DNA of 64,000 nt from an uncultured Oscillospiraceae bacterium (GTDB lineage Bacteria > Bacillota > Clostridia > Oscillospirales > Acutalibacteraceae), in the NCBI GenBank assembly GCA_900549775.1, contig URPR01000005.1, forward strand, positions 11,212 through 75,211, in the 5' to 3' direction. The notes below the pieces were generated by a model. It was not told the DNA's origin. It saw only the letters and a list, made by a program, of their open reading frames with translations, and made no database searches. Of the stretch, positions 41,295-49,925 are shown piece after piece (the first letter of the stretch is position 1; the number at the start of each line of letters is the position of its first letter). Made by a program: the position numbers and the translations under genes.

Positions 41295-41735
41295 ATGGAA
41301 TTACATGAACTTTCACCAGCGTGTGGCTCAAAAAAAACAGTCAAACGTATAGGTAGAGGACACGGCTCAGGTCAAGGTAAAACAGCTGGCAAGGGTCATA
41401 AAGGTCAAAAGGCTAGGTCAGGAGGAAGCATTCGTCCAGGTTTTGAAGGAGGACAAATGCCACTTCAAAGAAGGATCCCGAAAAGAGGATTCAACAATAT
41501 TTTTGCAAAGAAGATAGTTGCGGTAAATGTAGGTTCGTTGAATGTATTTGATGATGGAGCTACTGTTGATGCAAGAGCTATGATTGATGCAGGAATAATA
41601 AAAAAACAACATGATGGGATCAAAGTTTTATCAAATGGAACTTTGTCTAAAAAATTGATTGTTAAAGCTAGTGCCTTTTCTGAAAATGCTAAGACGAAAA
41701 TAGAGGAGGCCGGCGGAAAGGCTGAGGTGATCTAA
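41295..41735 (+). CDS. rplO: 50S ribosomal protein L15
   Basis: 50S assembly protein (146 residues). The N-terminal glycine/lysine-rich part has RIGRGHGSGQGKTAGKGHKGQ and RPGFEGGQMPLQRRIPKRGF. The C-terminal fold includes KKLIVKASAFS. GGGGAGGTG precedes the ATG. Its stop is one base before the secY TTG start. Confidence 0.97.
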   Translation: MELHELSPACGSKKTVKRIGRGHGSGQGKTAGKGHKGQKARSGGSIRPGFEGGQMPLQRRIPKRGFNNIFAKKIVAVNVGSLNVFDDGATVDARAMIDAGIIKKQHDGIKVLSNGTLSKKLIVKASAFSENAKTKIEEAGGKAEVI

Positions 41736-41736
41736 G

Positions 41737-43077
41737 TTGTTTAAGACAATACACAATGCTTGGAAGGACCCGGAACTTAGAAAAAAATTGTTATTTACAG
41801 TCTTTATAGTTATAATCTTTAGAATAGGGTCAATAATACCGGTTCCTTTTCTGGACGCAGATGCTTTGAGGAACTTTATGGGCGCGAGGGTAACTGAAAA
41901 CTCATTTTTCGGTTTTGTAAATATGCTATCTGGTGGAGCCTTTTCGCACGGAACGTTGTTTGCATTATCCATTCAACCGTATATTAATGCGTCGATCATA
42001 ATGCAACTGATGACAGTGGTTATTCCGTCATTGGAAAAGCTGCAGAAGGAAGGCGAAGAAGGTCGCAAAAAAATGACAGCTATAACCAGGGTTTTAACAG
42101 TGACGATAGGTGTTTTGCAAGCTACGATGTTTTATTTGTGGCTAAGAAATGCGGGAAGAGTCACCATGTATAACGAAGGCTTTGCAGGCATTTTTTCAGC
42201 GATTGTAATCGTCAGTGTTTTAACAGCTGGTACGGCGCTTATCATGTGGCTTGGCGAACAAATCAACGATAAGGGCGTAGGAAATGGAATTTCCATTTTA
42301 CTGTTTGCGGGTATCGTAGCCAGAATGCCAATGCTTATTACAACGTTGTGGGGATACATTTCTTTGGCAATAGAATCGCCTAACATGAACTTTGTCGGTA
42401 GAGAAAACTGGTATTTCTACATTTTTGTGCCATTGTTTGTGGTTTTGCTGTTTGTAATCATTTGGTTGATTACGTACACAAATGATGCTGAAAGAAGGAT
42501 ACCGATTCAATATGCTAAGAGGGTAGTAGGTAGGAAAATGTACGGCGGCCAGAGCACACATATTCCAGTTAAGCTGAGCGGATCAGGTGTTATGCCGATT
42601 ATCTTTGCGCAATCGATATTATCTTTACCTTCGGCAGTGAAGGCTGTTATGGATACTAAGGCTCCGGGTTGGATTGATTCTTTAAATAACGCATTGTCTG
42701 TTACAGGCTGGATTTATCCTACAATTTATTTTGTATTTATAATATTCTTTGCGTATTTTTATCTTTCGATCCAATATAATCCTATAGAGATGGCAAACAA
42801 TCTTCGTCAAAGTAGCGGCACTATTCCTGGAATCAGACCAGGTAAGCCAACCAGTGATTTCATTGCAAAGGTATTGTCGAAAATAACTTTAATGGGAGCA
42901 TTTTTCCTTGGTTTCATTGCGATAGAACCGTTTATATTTAGTGACTTAACCTACATGTATCAAACAACTTTCCTTGGAGGAACATCGGTTATCATCATGG
43001 TAGGTGTAGCATTAGAAACAGTTAAGCAAATGGAATCTCAAATGATGATGCGCCACTATAAAGGATTCTTAGATTAA
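41737..43077 (+). CDS. secY: Protein translocase subunit SecY
   Basis: Channel-forming core of the Sec translocon in the inner membrane. The 446-residue protein has about ten hydrophobic segments. Hallmarks: IFRIGSIIPVP, LNMLSGG-like FVNMLSGGAFSH, FALSIQPYINASIIMQL (plug/TM2 region), GEQINDKGVGNGISILLFAGI and FAYFYLSIQYNPIEMANNLR. TTG start at 41737 directly after rplO, so probably coupled. Confidence 0.97.
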   Translation: MFKTIHNAWKDPELRKKLLFTVFIVIIFRIGSIIPVPFLDADALRNFMGARVTENSFFGFVNMLSGGAFSHGTLFALSIQPYINASIIMQLMTVVIPSLEKLQKEGEEGRKKMTAITRVLTVTIGVLQATMFYLWLRNAGRVTMYNEGFAGIFSAIVIVSVLTAGTALIMWLGEQINDKGVGNGISILLFAGIVARMPMLITTLWGYISLAIESPNMNFVGRENWYFYIFVPLFVVLLFVIIWLITYTNDAERRIPIQYAKRVVGRKMYGGQSTHIPVKLSGSGVMPIIFAQSILSLPSAVKAVMDTKAPGWIDSLNNALSVTGWIYPTIYFVFIIFFAYFYLSIQYNPIEMANNLRQSSGTIPGIRPGKPTSDFIAKVLSKITLMGAFFLGFIAIEPFIFSDLTYMYQTTFLGGTSVIIMVGVALETVKQMESQMMMRHYKGFLD

Positions 43078-43150
43078 TAAAAGAGAAAATTACAATCGAT
43101 GCGGTTTTGTGGCTGCATCGAGGGTGACTTTCTAAAAAGAGGCTAATTTT

Positions 43151-43783
43151 ATGAATATCATACTTCTTGGAGCACCTGGTTCAGGCAAAGGTACACAGGC
43201 TGAATTTATAGAAAAGTATTTGTCTGTAAGGTCTATATCTACGGGCAATATTATCAGATCGGAGCTGAAAAGCGGCACGAAATTGGGTCTAGAAGCGAAA
43301 TCTTATATAGAAAAAGGTTTATTACTTCCGGATGAAGTTGTTATAAACATGGTGAAAGAAACTGTAGCAAAACCGGAGTACAAAAATGGTTTTATATTGG
43401 ACGGATTTCCTAGGACCATAGCACAAGCCGAGGCTTTGGGTAGGCTAAATGTAAATATAGATAAAGTTATTGACATAGAGGTTGATGACCAATCGATTAT
43501 AAATAGACTATCGGGACGCCGTGTCTGTGAGAATTGTGGAGCAAGTTATCATTTAGAAAATAAAAAACCAGAAAAACCTGGAACTTGTGATAAATGTCAC
43601 AGCACCCTTATTCAGCGGAAGGATGACCAAGTTGAGACGATAAAAGAGAGACTGAAAATCTATCATGAGCAGACAGAGCCCTTGAAGGAGTATTATAAAC
43701 GCGAGGGCAAGCTTGTAAAGATAGAAGGAAACAAAAGCGTAGAAGAAACTAAATCTTTAGTTTTGAAGTCCTTGGAGGAATAG
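43151..43783 (+). CDS. adk: Adenylate kinase
   Basis: Interconverts ATP + AMP and 2 ADP. The 210-residue long form has P-loop GAPGSGKGTQAE, the AMP-site FILDGFPRTIAQAEAL and the LID domain. The LID holds a complete zinc site, CENCGASYH and CDKCHSTL, typical of Gram-positive long-form Adk. RKDDQVETIKERL follows. A 73-bp gap after secY holds a weak CGATGC/GCATCG hairpin. Confidence 0.97.
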   Translation: MNIILLGAPGSGKGTQAEFIEKYLSVRSISTGNIIRSELKSGTKLGLEAKSYIEKGLLLPDEVVINMVKETVAKPEYKNGFILDGFPRTIAQAEALGRLNVNIDKVIDIEVDDQSIINRLSGRRVCENCGASYHLENKKPEKPGTCDKCHSTLIQRKDDQVETIKERLKIYHEQTEPLKEYYKREGKLVKIEGNKSVEETKSLVLKSLEE

Positions 43784-43786
43784 GTT

Positions 43787-44539
43787 ATGGTCGTTTTGAA
43801 GACTAAAAGAGAAATAGATCAAATGAAAAAGGCCGGTAAAATAGCAGCAAATGCATTACATTTGGCCGGAAGATCAATTTCTCCGGGAATTACTACTTGG
43901 GATTTAGACTTTATGATACGAGAGTATATAGAAAAGCAGGGCGCTAAACCGTCTTGCCTTGGCTATGGAGGGTTTCCAAACAGCTCTTGTATTTCAATCA
44001 ACAATGAGGTTGTTCATGGCATACCGAGCAAAAAACGCAAGGTTGAATCTGGAGATATAGTCAGCATAGATGTATCAGCTTTTTACAATGGCTTTCACGG
44101 AGATACAGCTTATACGTTTGCATGTGGCGAAGTTAGCGATCAAGCTCGTGCACTTTTAAAAGCGACGCAGGAGTCTTTGATGGAAGGCATAAAAAAAGCG
44201 GTGGTTGGAAACAGAATAGGCGATATATCTTCAACGATTCAAGAGTATGTCGAGGCACGCAATTACTCGGTGGTACGAGATTTTGTCGGTCACGGAGTAG
44301 GTGCGAAGCTACATGAGGATCCTAGTGTACCAAATTATGGATTACCTTCAAGAGGAGTACGTCTTTTACCTGGAATGACAATAGCGATAGAACCTATGAT
44401 AAACGCCGGAACTTATGAAGTGGAAATTTTGCCCGATGACTGGACTGCAGTAACCAAAGACGGAAAACTTTCGGCACATTTTGAGCATACAGTTGCGGTT
44501 ACGCCTTCAGGACCGATGATTTTGACGTTACCGGATTGA
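43787..44539 (+). CDS. map: Methionine aminopeptidase, type I
   Basis: Removes N-terminal methionine from nascent proteins. The 250-residue metalloenzyme shows CLGYGGFPNSSCISINNEVVHGIP, the metal ligands in DVSAFYNGFHGDTA, GHGVGAKLHEDPSVPNYG, IAIEPMINAGT and HFEHTVAVT. All five ligand positions look intact. It starts 4 bp after adk. Confidence 0.97.
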   Translation: MVVLKTKREIDQMKKAGKIAANALHLAGRSISPGITTWDLDFMIREYIEKQGAKPSCLGYGGFPNSSCISINNEVVHGIPSKKRKVESGDIVSIDVSAFYNGFHGDTAYTFACGEVSDQARALLKATQESLMEGIKKAVVGNRIGDISSTIQEYVEARNYSVVRDFVGHGVGAKLHEDPSVPNYGLPSRGVRLLPGMTIAIEPMINAGTYEVEILPDDWTAVTKDGKLSAHFEHTVAVTPSGPMILTLPD

Positions 44540-44551
44540 TGGAGGGTAAAT

Positions 44552-44803
44552 ATGGATATTAAAGAAGGTTCGGTTGTAGTATCTAGAGCGGGACACGATA
44601 AAGATGATTTTTTTGTAGTTTTGAAAGTTAGCGGAAAAAATGTTATAATATGTGATGGCAAAAGAAGGACGCTTGAAAAACCAAAAGTAAAAAATGAAAA
44701 ACATCTTATAGTGACGAAAGAAAAACTGGATGCCAGTTTTATGCAAACAAATTGTGCTATTAGGAAAAAGCTCAACTTGCTTAAAAAAATGGCTGAAGGT
44801 TAG
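44552..44803 (+). CDS. KOW-domain RNA-binding protein (L14e/L6e/L27e-like)
   Basis: An 83-residue protein that in Clostridia lies between map and infA. It opens DIKEGSVVVSRAGHDKDDFFVVL, a KOW-type strand-loop, and continues with a basic RRTLEKPKVKNEKHLIV segment and a Lys-rich helical C-terminus. It probably binds rRNA or ribosomes; the precise role is unknown. GGAGGGTAAAT precedes the ATG. Confidence 0.85.
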   Translation: MDIKEGSVVVSRAGHDKDDFFVVLKVSGKNVIICDGKRRTLEKPKVKNEKHLIVTKEKLDASFMQTNCAIRKKLNLLKKMAEG

Positions 44804-44826
44804 TTATATGAACAGGAGGGTTATGC

Positions 44827-45045
44827 TTGTCGAAGCAAGATGTAATTGAGATTGAAGGTATAGTTAAAGAAGCACTACCAAATGCACAATTCATGGTAGA
44901 GCTTCCGAATGGAAAAACAATATTAGCGCATATTTCCGGTAAACTTAGAATGAATTACATTAAGATTTTGCCCGGAGATAAAGTAACTGTGGAGATGTCT
45001 CCATATGATTTAACAAGAGGAAGAATTATTTGGAGAGCCAAATAA
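44827..45045 (+). CDS. infA: Translation initiation factor IF-1
   Basis: A-site-binding S1/OB-fold initiation factor (72 residues). DVIEIEGIVKEALPNAQFMVELPNG, LAHISGKLRMNYIKILPGDKV and LTRGRIIWR are hallmarks. TTG start 44827 behind AGGAGGG. Confidence 0.97.
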   Translation: MSKQDVIEIEGIVKEALPNAQFMVELPNGKTILAHISGKLRMNYIKILPGDKVTVEMSPYDLTRGRIIWRAK

Positions 45046-45088
45046 AACTAAGAAAATCGTTGAGATTTTACTTGAAGGGGGTATATAA

Positions 45089-45202
45089 ATGAAGGTCAGA
45101 CCTTCTGTAAAGAAAATTTGCGAGAAATGTAAAATCATTAAGCGCAAAGGTAAAATAATGGTAATTTGTGAAAATCCTAAACATAAACAACGTCAGGGAT
45201 AA
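45089..45202 (+). CDS. rpmJ: 50S ribosomal protein L36
   Basis: A 37-residue zinc-ribbon protein, MKVRPSVKKICEKCKIIKRK then VICENPKHKQRQG. The C-C-C-H ligand set is intact. GAAGGGGG precedes the ATG. Standard place between infA and rpsM. Confidence 0.97.
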   Translation: MKVRPSVKKICEKCKIIKRKGKIMVICENPKHKQRQG

Positions 45203-45224
45203 AATAAAAAATGGAGGTGTATTT

Positions 45225-45593
45225 ATGGCACGTATAGCAGGTGTTGACTTACCTAGAGATAAACGTGTTGAGATTGGTCTTTCGTACATTTTCGGTATAG
45301 GAAGAAAAACCGCAAGCGATATTATTAAGGCAACAGGGATTAATCCGGACACGAGAGTTAGAGATCTTACAGAAAATGATGTAGCAGCTTTGAGAGAATA
45401 TATCGACAAACATTGTAGAGTTGAAGGTGACTTAAGGCGTGACATCGCTTTTGATATTAAGAGATTGGTTGAAATAGGATGCTATAGAGGTATACGTCAT
45501 CGTAAAGGTTTGCCGGTAAGAGGTCAGAGGTCGAAAACCAATGCTAGAACCAGAAAAGGTCCTAGAAAGACAATGGCTAATAAGAAAAAATAA
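45225..45593 (+). CDS. rpsM: 30S ribosomal protein S13
   Basis: 30S head protein (122 residues). ATG 45225 behind GGAGGTG gives ARIAGVDLPRDKRVEIGLSYIFGIG. Also CYRGIRHRKGLPVRGQR and ARTRKGPRKT. An in-frame ATG 19 codons upstream overlaps rpmJ and is rejected. Confidence 0.97.
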   Translation: MARIAGVDLPRDKRVEIGLSYIFGIGRKTASDIIKATGINPDTRVRDLTENDVAALREYIDKHCRVEGDLRRDIAFDIKRLVEIGCYRGIRHRKGLPVRGQRSKTNARTRKGPRKTMANKKK

Positions 45594-45609
45594 GGAGGGG
45601 TTATAAGAC

Positions 45610-46014
45610 ATGGCAGTACAGAAATCTGGTAAAAAAGCAACAGTTCGCAGAAGACGTGAACGTAAGAATATTGAACGTGGTCAAGCGCACATTCAGTCTA
45701 CATTTAACAACACCATAGTAACAATAACAGATGTGAACGGAAATGCAGTATCTTGGGCAAGTTCAGGGGAACTTGGTTTTAGAGGTTCTAGGAAATCTAC
45801 GCCATTTGCAGCGCAAACGGCAGCTGAAACAGCAGCAAAAACTGCGATGGAACATGGCATGAAAACTGTAGAGGTTTTTGTTAAAGGACCGGGAGCAGGA
45901 CGTGAAGCAGCAGTTAGAGCGCTACAAGGTGCAGGTTTGGAAGTTAGCATGATAAAAGATGTAACTCCGATTCCGCACAATGGATGTCGTCCGCCAAAAA
46001 GAAGAAGAGTATAG
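45610..46014 (+). CDS. rpsK: 30S ribosomal protein S11
   Basis: 30S platform protein (134 residues). Motifs: AHIQSTFNNTIVTITDVNGN, GFRGSRKSTPFAAQTAAE, KGPGAGREAAVRALQGAGLEV and TPIPHNGCRPPKRRRV. Confidence 0.97.
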   Translation: MAVQKSGKKATVRRRRERKNIERGQAHIQSTFNNTIVTITDVNGNAVSWASSGELGFRGSRKSTPFAAQTAAETAAKTAMEHGMKTVEVFVKGPGAGREAAVRALQGAGLEVSMIKDVTPIPHNGCRPPKRRRV

Positions 46015-46043
46015 TCATAATAACAGGAGGTGTATTTTAACTA

Positions 46044-46673
46044 ATGGCAAGATATACAGGAGCAGTTTGTAGACTTTGTAGAAGAGAAGGCCAAAAGCTT
46101 TATTTAAAAGGTGATAGATGTTATACTGACAAATGTTCAGTAGGAAGGAGATCGTATGCACCTGGTCAGCACGGTCAAGGCAGAAAGAAAATTTCTGAAT
46201 ACGGTTTACAATTACGTGCAAAACAAGCTACAAGGCGTTACTATGGAGTTTTAGAAGGACAATTTAGACATTACTATGATTTAGCGAAGAAGAGAGAAGG
46301 TAAGGTTGGTGAACAACTTTTAGTTGTTCTGGAAACCCGCTTAGACAATATAGTTTACAGACTAGGTTTTGCAAGTTCTCGTCCGGAAGCTAGACAATTA
46401 GTAATTCATAATCATTTCTCAGTTAATGGCAAGAAAGTTAACATACCATCTTACTTAGTGAAACCGGGAGATGTTATCAGTATAAACGAGAAGAGCCGCC
46501 AAAGCGAAAAAATCAAAGGAATATTGGAAAGAAATGCTTCTCGTCCTGTGCCGAAATGGTTAGAGGTTAATTCTGAGCAATTCGCAGGGGAAATGATTAA
46601 TTATCCGGTGCGTGAAGACATAGATTTACCGGTTGAAGAAACGCTTATCGTTGAGTTGTACTCCAAGCTATAA
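46044..46673 (+). CDS. rpsD: 30S ribosomal protein S4
   Basis: Primary 16S-binding 30S assembly protein (209 residues). ARYTGAVCRLCRREGQKLYLKG with zinc-type cysteines at the N-terminus, RRSYAPGQHGQGRKK, and the S4 RNA-binding domain LDNIVYRLGFASSRPEARQLV. ACAGGAGGTG precedes the ATG. Confidence 0.97.
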   Translation: MARYTGAVCRLCRREGQKLYLKGDRCYTDKCSVGRRSYAPGQHGQGRKKISEYGLQLRAKQATRRYYGVLEGQFRHYYDLAKKREGKVGEQLLVVLETRLDNIVYRLGFASSRPEARQLVIHNHFSVNGKKVNIPSYLVKPGDVISINEKSRQSEKIKGILERNASRPVPKWLEVNSEQFAGEMINYPVREDIDLPVEETLIVELYSKL

Positions 46674-46736
46674 TAGGTTATTTTTAATAGTTAATTTAAT
46701 ATTTAATAACCTAATTAAACGAAGGAGGAACTAACG

Positions 46737-47687
46737 ATGTTAGAGATGGAAAAACCAAGAATTTCTGTAGAAGACTTATCTGAAGATGGAACATATGGAA
46801 AGTTTGTTGTTGAGCCTTTAGAAAGAGGTTTTGGAAATACTTTGGGAAATAGCTTAAGAAGAGTGTTGCTTTCTTCGCTTCCGGGTGTGGCGGTAACTTC
46901 AGTGAAAATAGATGGAGTTATGCATGAATTTTCAACCATACCGGGCGTTAAAGAAGACGTAACGGAAATAGTATTGAACTTAAAAAGTTTAATAGCTAGG
47001 CTGGAAACAGACGAAGCTAAGACTATATTCATGAGGAAGAAAGGTCCATGCGAGTTAAAAGCAGGAGACATTCCATTTGATGGAGAAATAGAGATTTTGA
47101 ACCCGGACCTACACATAGCTACCTTGAACGAAGATGCAGATTTGTGCATGGAGCTAGTGATAGATAAGGGAAGGGGCTATGTTTCTGCAGATAAGAATAA
47201 AAAAGAAATGCAAGATAACACATTGGGAGTAATTCCGATAGATTCTATATATACGCCAGTGTTGAAAGTAAACTACAATGTTGAAAATACCAGGGTAGGG
47301 CAGATAACTGACTATGATAAGTTATCGATAGAAGTCTGGACCAATGGTGTTATCGATGCAAAAGAAGCGATATCGTTGTCGGCGAAGATATTGATGGAAC
47401 ATTTAAACTTGTTCTCAGATTTAACCGAAGCTGAGAGCGGATTGAACATTTTAGTTGAAAAAAATACGAGTGACAAAGAAAAAATTCTTGGTATAACTTT
47501 GGATGAAATGGACTTATCTGTTCGTTCTTTCAACTGTTTAAAACGTGCAGGGATAAATACCGTTGAAGATTTGACCAAGAAAACAGAAACTGACATGATG
47601 AAGGTCAGAAATCTTGGTAGAAAATCTTTAGAGGAAGTAATAAAGAAGTTAAAGTCTTATGGGCTAGACCTCTGTAAAGAAGATTAA
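46737..47687 (+). CDS. rpoA: RNA polymerase alpha subunit
   Basis: Scaffold subunit of RNA polymerase (316 residues). The N-terminal domain holds KFVVEPLERGFGNTLGNSLRRVLLSSLPG and the assembly loop, followed by a linker. The C-terminal domain has LDLSVRSFNCLKRAGINTVEDL and RNLGRKSLEEVIKKL, which contacts UP elements. GAAGGAGGAAC precedes the ATG. Confidence 0.97.
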   Translation: MLEMEKPRISVEDLSEDGTYGKFVVEPLERGFGNTLGNSLRRVLLSSLPGVAVTSVKIDGVMHEFSTIPGVKEDVTEIVLNLKSLIARLETDEAKTIFMRKKGPCELKAGDIPFDGEIEILNPDLHIATLNEDADLCMELVIDKGRGYVSADKNKKEMQDNTLGVIPIDSIYTPVLKVNYNVENTRVGQITDYDKLSIEVWTNGVIDAKEAISLSAKILMEHLNLFSDLTEAESGLNILVEKNTSDKEKILGITLDEMDLSVRSFNCLKRAGINTVEDLTKKTETDMMKVRNLGRKSLEEVIKKLKSYGLDLCKED

Positions 47688-47718
47688 TGATGAATAAATT
47701 GTAAAGGAGTGAATTTTG

Positions 47719-48060
47719 ATGCCAGGAACTAGGAAGCTTGGAAGGACCGCTTCACACAGAACGGCTATGCTAAGAGCAATGGTGACTTTCCTTTTAGAGA
47801 AAGGTAAGATCGAGACCACGGTGTATAGAGCTAAAGAAGTGCGTTCAGTAACGGAAAAAATGATTACGTTAGCGAAAGACAATAGTTTGCATAATAAACG
47901 TTTAGCGTTGGCTTTTATTACTAAAGAAGAAGTAGTGAAAAAGCTGTTCGATGAAATAGCACCAAAATATGCAGATAAAAATGGTGGATATACGAGGATC
48001 AGTAAGTTAGGACCAAGACGTGGTGATGCAGCAGAAATGGCGATAATAGAATTAATATAA
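47719..48060 (+). CDS. rplQ: 50S ribosomal protein L17
   Basis: Exit-tunnel-side 50S protein (113 residues). PGTRKLGRTASHRTAMLRAMVTFLL then TTVYRAKEVRSVTEKMITLAK and YTRISKLGPRRGDAAEMAIIELI. ATG 47719 behind AAAGGAGTG. Last gene of the operon. Confidence 0.97.
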   Translation: MPGTRKLGRTASHRTAMLRAMVTFLLEKGKIETTVYRAKEVRSVTEKMITLAKDNSLHNKRLALAFITKEEVVKKLFDEIAPKYADKNGGYTRISKLGPRRGDAAEMAIIELI

Positions 48061-48076
48061 GGTTAAATTAAAATAT

Positions 48077-48114
48077 AACGCGGGCAAGAGAAGTTTCTCT
48101 TGCCCGCGTTTGTT
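48077..48114 (+). terminator. Terminator of the S10-spc-alpha superoperon
   Basis: A 16-bp perfect inverted repeat, AACGCGGGCAAGAGAA with its complement (48095-48110), 16 bp after rplQ, followed by TGTTG. The stem is strong but the T tract short. Confidence 0.75.
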
Positions 48115-48142
48115 GTAAGTTTTAAAATTAAGAGTGCTTTAT

Positions 48143-48176
48143 TTTGACAAAAAATATAGGAAGTCAATGAGATAAT
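48143..48176 (+). promoter_or_regulatory. spoIIG-type promoter with long spacer and Spo0A-box-like -35 region
   Basis: TTGACA (48144-48149) is separated by 21 bp from GATAAT (48171-48176). The Bacillus subtilis spoIIG promoter is known for an unusual 22-bp spacer and Spo0A activation. TTTGACA here differs by one base from the reverse complement of the 0A box TGTCGAA. The call is by analogy. Confidence 0.5.
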
Positions 48177-48232
48177 AAAATAAAAAAACAGATGGGAGAT
48201 GGTTTTAGCAAATTAATTACGTGGAGGACAGC

Positions 48233-49099
48233 ATGAGACAAGTGATATACATAGATGTTTTGCTTTGTGTAAACTTATTAATTAATTATGTCATATTGAT
48301 TTTGGGGGCTAAGCTTTTAAACTTAAGAATAAAGCGAAAAAGGTTGATATTATCGGCGTTGATGGGTTCGTTTTATTCCATTTTTATTTTTTTTGACCAA
48401 ATAAATTTACTGCTATCGTTATTTATAAAATTACTTATGTCAATAACAATAATACTCATAGCGTATGGTTTTATAAATACAAGGAGTTTCGTAAAATCGA
48501 TAGTTACTTTTTATTTTATAAACTTTATTTTCGGAGGCATAATATTTTGCATTTGGTACTTTATTTCACCGAAGGGAATCTTTATAAAAAATGGGATAGT
48601 ATATTTTGATATTTCTCCGACATTCCTGATTTTATCGACTGTGGTGATATATTTTTCTATAAAGATATATCAATATTTCTTAGGAGAAAATGATTTACAC
48701 AATAGTGTTTGCGATTTGGAAATTTTGAACAAAGGAAGAATTGTTGAGCTTTTTGCCAAAGTAGACACCGGAAATAGCCTGAAAGAGCCATTTTCAAATA
48801 AACCGGTAATAGTTGCTGAGTATGAATCGCTAAAAGACATATTGCCACCGGAGGTAAAAAATTATATTCAAGATAATGTTGAAGATTGGACAGCAAAAGG
48901 CAAAAAAACTAGTTTGCTTCGTGTTATACCTTACAGCACTGTTTCCGGAGAGGGTTTACTGCCTGCGTTTATACCAGAAAAGGTTACTATTAGATATAAA
49001 AATAAAACTTACATAAAGGAATCTTTTTTAGCAATTTCAAAAAGAAATTTATTTTTAGGGGACTACAAAGCCCTTGTACCGCCGGACTTGATAGATTAA
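48233..49099 (+). CDS. spoIIGA: Sigma-E processing peptidase SpoIIGA
   Basis: Membrane aspartyl protease that activates pro-sigma-E in the mother cell. From ATG 48233 (GGAGG upstream) it has 288 residues. Five hydrophobic segments (about 5-150) include YIDVLLCVNLLINYVIL and FINFIFGGIIF. The cytoplasmic protease domain has the catalytic AKVDTGNSLKEPFSNKPVIV motif, then LLRVIPYSTVSGEGLLPAF and FLGDYKALV. It precedes sigE, its substrate, as in other spore formers. Confidence 0.95.
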   Translation: MRQVIYIDVLLCVNLLINYVILILGAKLLNLRIKRKRLILSALMGSFYSIFIFFDQINLLLSLFIKLLMSITIILIAYGFINTRSFVKSIVTFYFINFIFGGIIFCIWYFISPKGIFIKNGIVYFDISPTFLILSTVVIYFSIKIYQYFLGENDLHNSVCDLEILNKGRIVELFAKVDTGNSLKEPFSNKPVIVAEYESLKDILPPEVKNYIQDNVEDWTAKGKKTSLLRVIPYSTVSGEGLLPAFIPEKVTIRYKNKTYIKESFLAISKRNLFLGDYKALVPPDLID

Positions 49100-49135
49100 A
49101 TCAGTTAAAGTTATGAAAGAAAGGATTGACTTCGG

Positions 49136-49846
49136 GTGAAACTGTTTTTGAATTTGAAAAATAAGTTAATAATTTTCTTTAAAAAATTCAGGAAAAAAGG
49201 AATACATTACATAAACGGTGCACAGACGTTGCCGGCGCCTCTTAATAAAGATGAAGAAAACGAAATAATGGAAAACATAAGAAACGGAGTGAAAGATGCC
49301 AGAGAACCGCTTATAACACATAACTTAAGGTTGGTGGTGTACATTGCCAAAAAGTTTGATTCAACAGGCGTATGTGTAGAAGACTTGATATCCATAGGAA
49401 CGATAGGGCTTATTAAGGCGGTGAAAACTTTTTGCCCCGATAGGAATATAAAGTTAGCTACATATGCCTCTCGGTGCATAGAAAACGAAATATTGATGTA
49501 CCTTAGAAAATTAACGCAACTGAAAAATGAAATATCGCTGGATGAACCGTTAAACACGGACTGGGACGGTAACGAACTTCTACTTTCTGATATTTTAGGA
49601 AGCGACCAAGATATAGTGAATAAGGGTGTAGAGCGTGAAGCTGAGTGTACAGTGCTTCATGACGTGGTGTCGAAGTTGTCTCAGCGTGAAAAGAGCATTG
49701 TTGAACTGAGGTTTGGGCTTTCCGGACACAAAGAACATACTCAAAAAGAAGTGGCGGATTCTCTTGGCATATCGCAATCTTACATATCGCGGTTAGAAAA
49801 AAGAATAATAGATAGATTAAAAAAAGACTTAGAAAAAGTATGCTAA
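49136..49846 (+). CDS. sigE: Sporulation sigma factor SigE
   Basis: Mother-cell sigma factor made as an inactive precursor. The 236 residues begin with a hydrophobic/basic pro-sequence (FLNLKNKLIIFFKKFRKKG). Region 2 follows (NLRLVVYIAKKF, DLISIGTIGLIKAVKTFCPDRNIKLATYASRCIENEILMYLR), then region 4 with LSQREKSIVELRFGL and the helix-turn-helix TQKEVADSLGISQSYISRLEKR. GTG start behind AAAGGA. It sits directly after spoIIGA; sigG, often next, is not here. Confidence 0.95.
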   Translation: MKLFLNLKNKLIIFFKKFRKKGIHYINGAQTLPAPLNKDEENEIMENIRNGVKDAREPLITHNLRLVVYIAKKFDSTGVCVEDLISIGTIGLIKAVKTFCPDRNIKLATYASRCIENEILMYLRKLTQLKNEISLDEPLNTDWDGNELLLSDILGSDQDIVNKGVEREAECTVLHDVVSKLSQREKSIVELRFGLSGHKEHTQKEVADSLGISQSYISRLEKRIIDRLKKDLEKVC

Positions 49847-49867
49847 AATGGTGTTGGAAGTAAAATT

Positions 49868-49895
49868 TTGAACATGGGACAAAGTATGGTATAAT
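49868..49895 (+). promoter_or_regulatory. Probable promoter for the FHA-FtsW gene
   Basis: TTGAAC (49868-49873), 16-bp spacer, TATAAT (49890-49895), 34 bp before the start codon. Confidence 0.6.
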
Positions 49896-49925
49896 ACTCT
49901 TACATTTAAAAATAGGAAGGTTAAA

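Noticed and set aside
43078..43150. Terminator between secY and adk
   Set aside because: The only hairpin (CGATGC/GCATCG with a 12-nt loop) is weak and lacks a T tract, so read-through within the operon is more likely.
45168..45224. Extended N-terminus of ribosomal protein S13
   Set aside because: It overlaps rpmJ. The ATG at 45225 has GGAGGTG upstream and yields the standard N-terminus.
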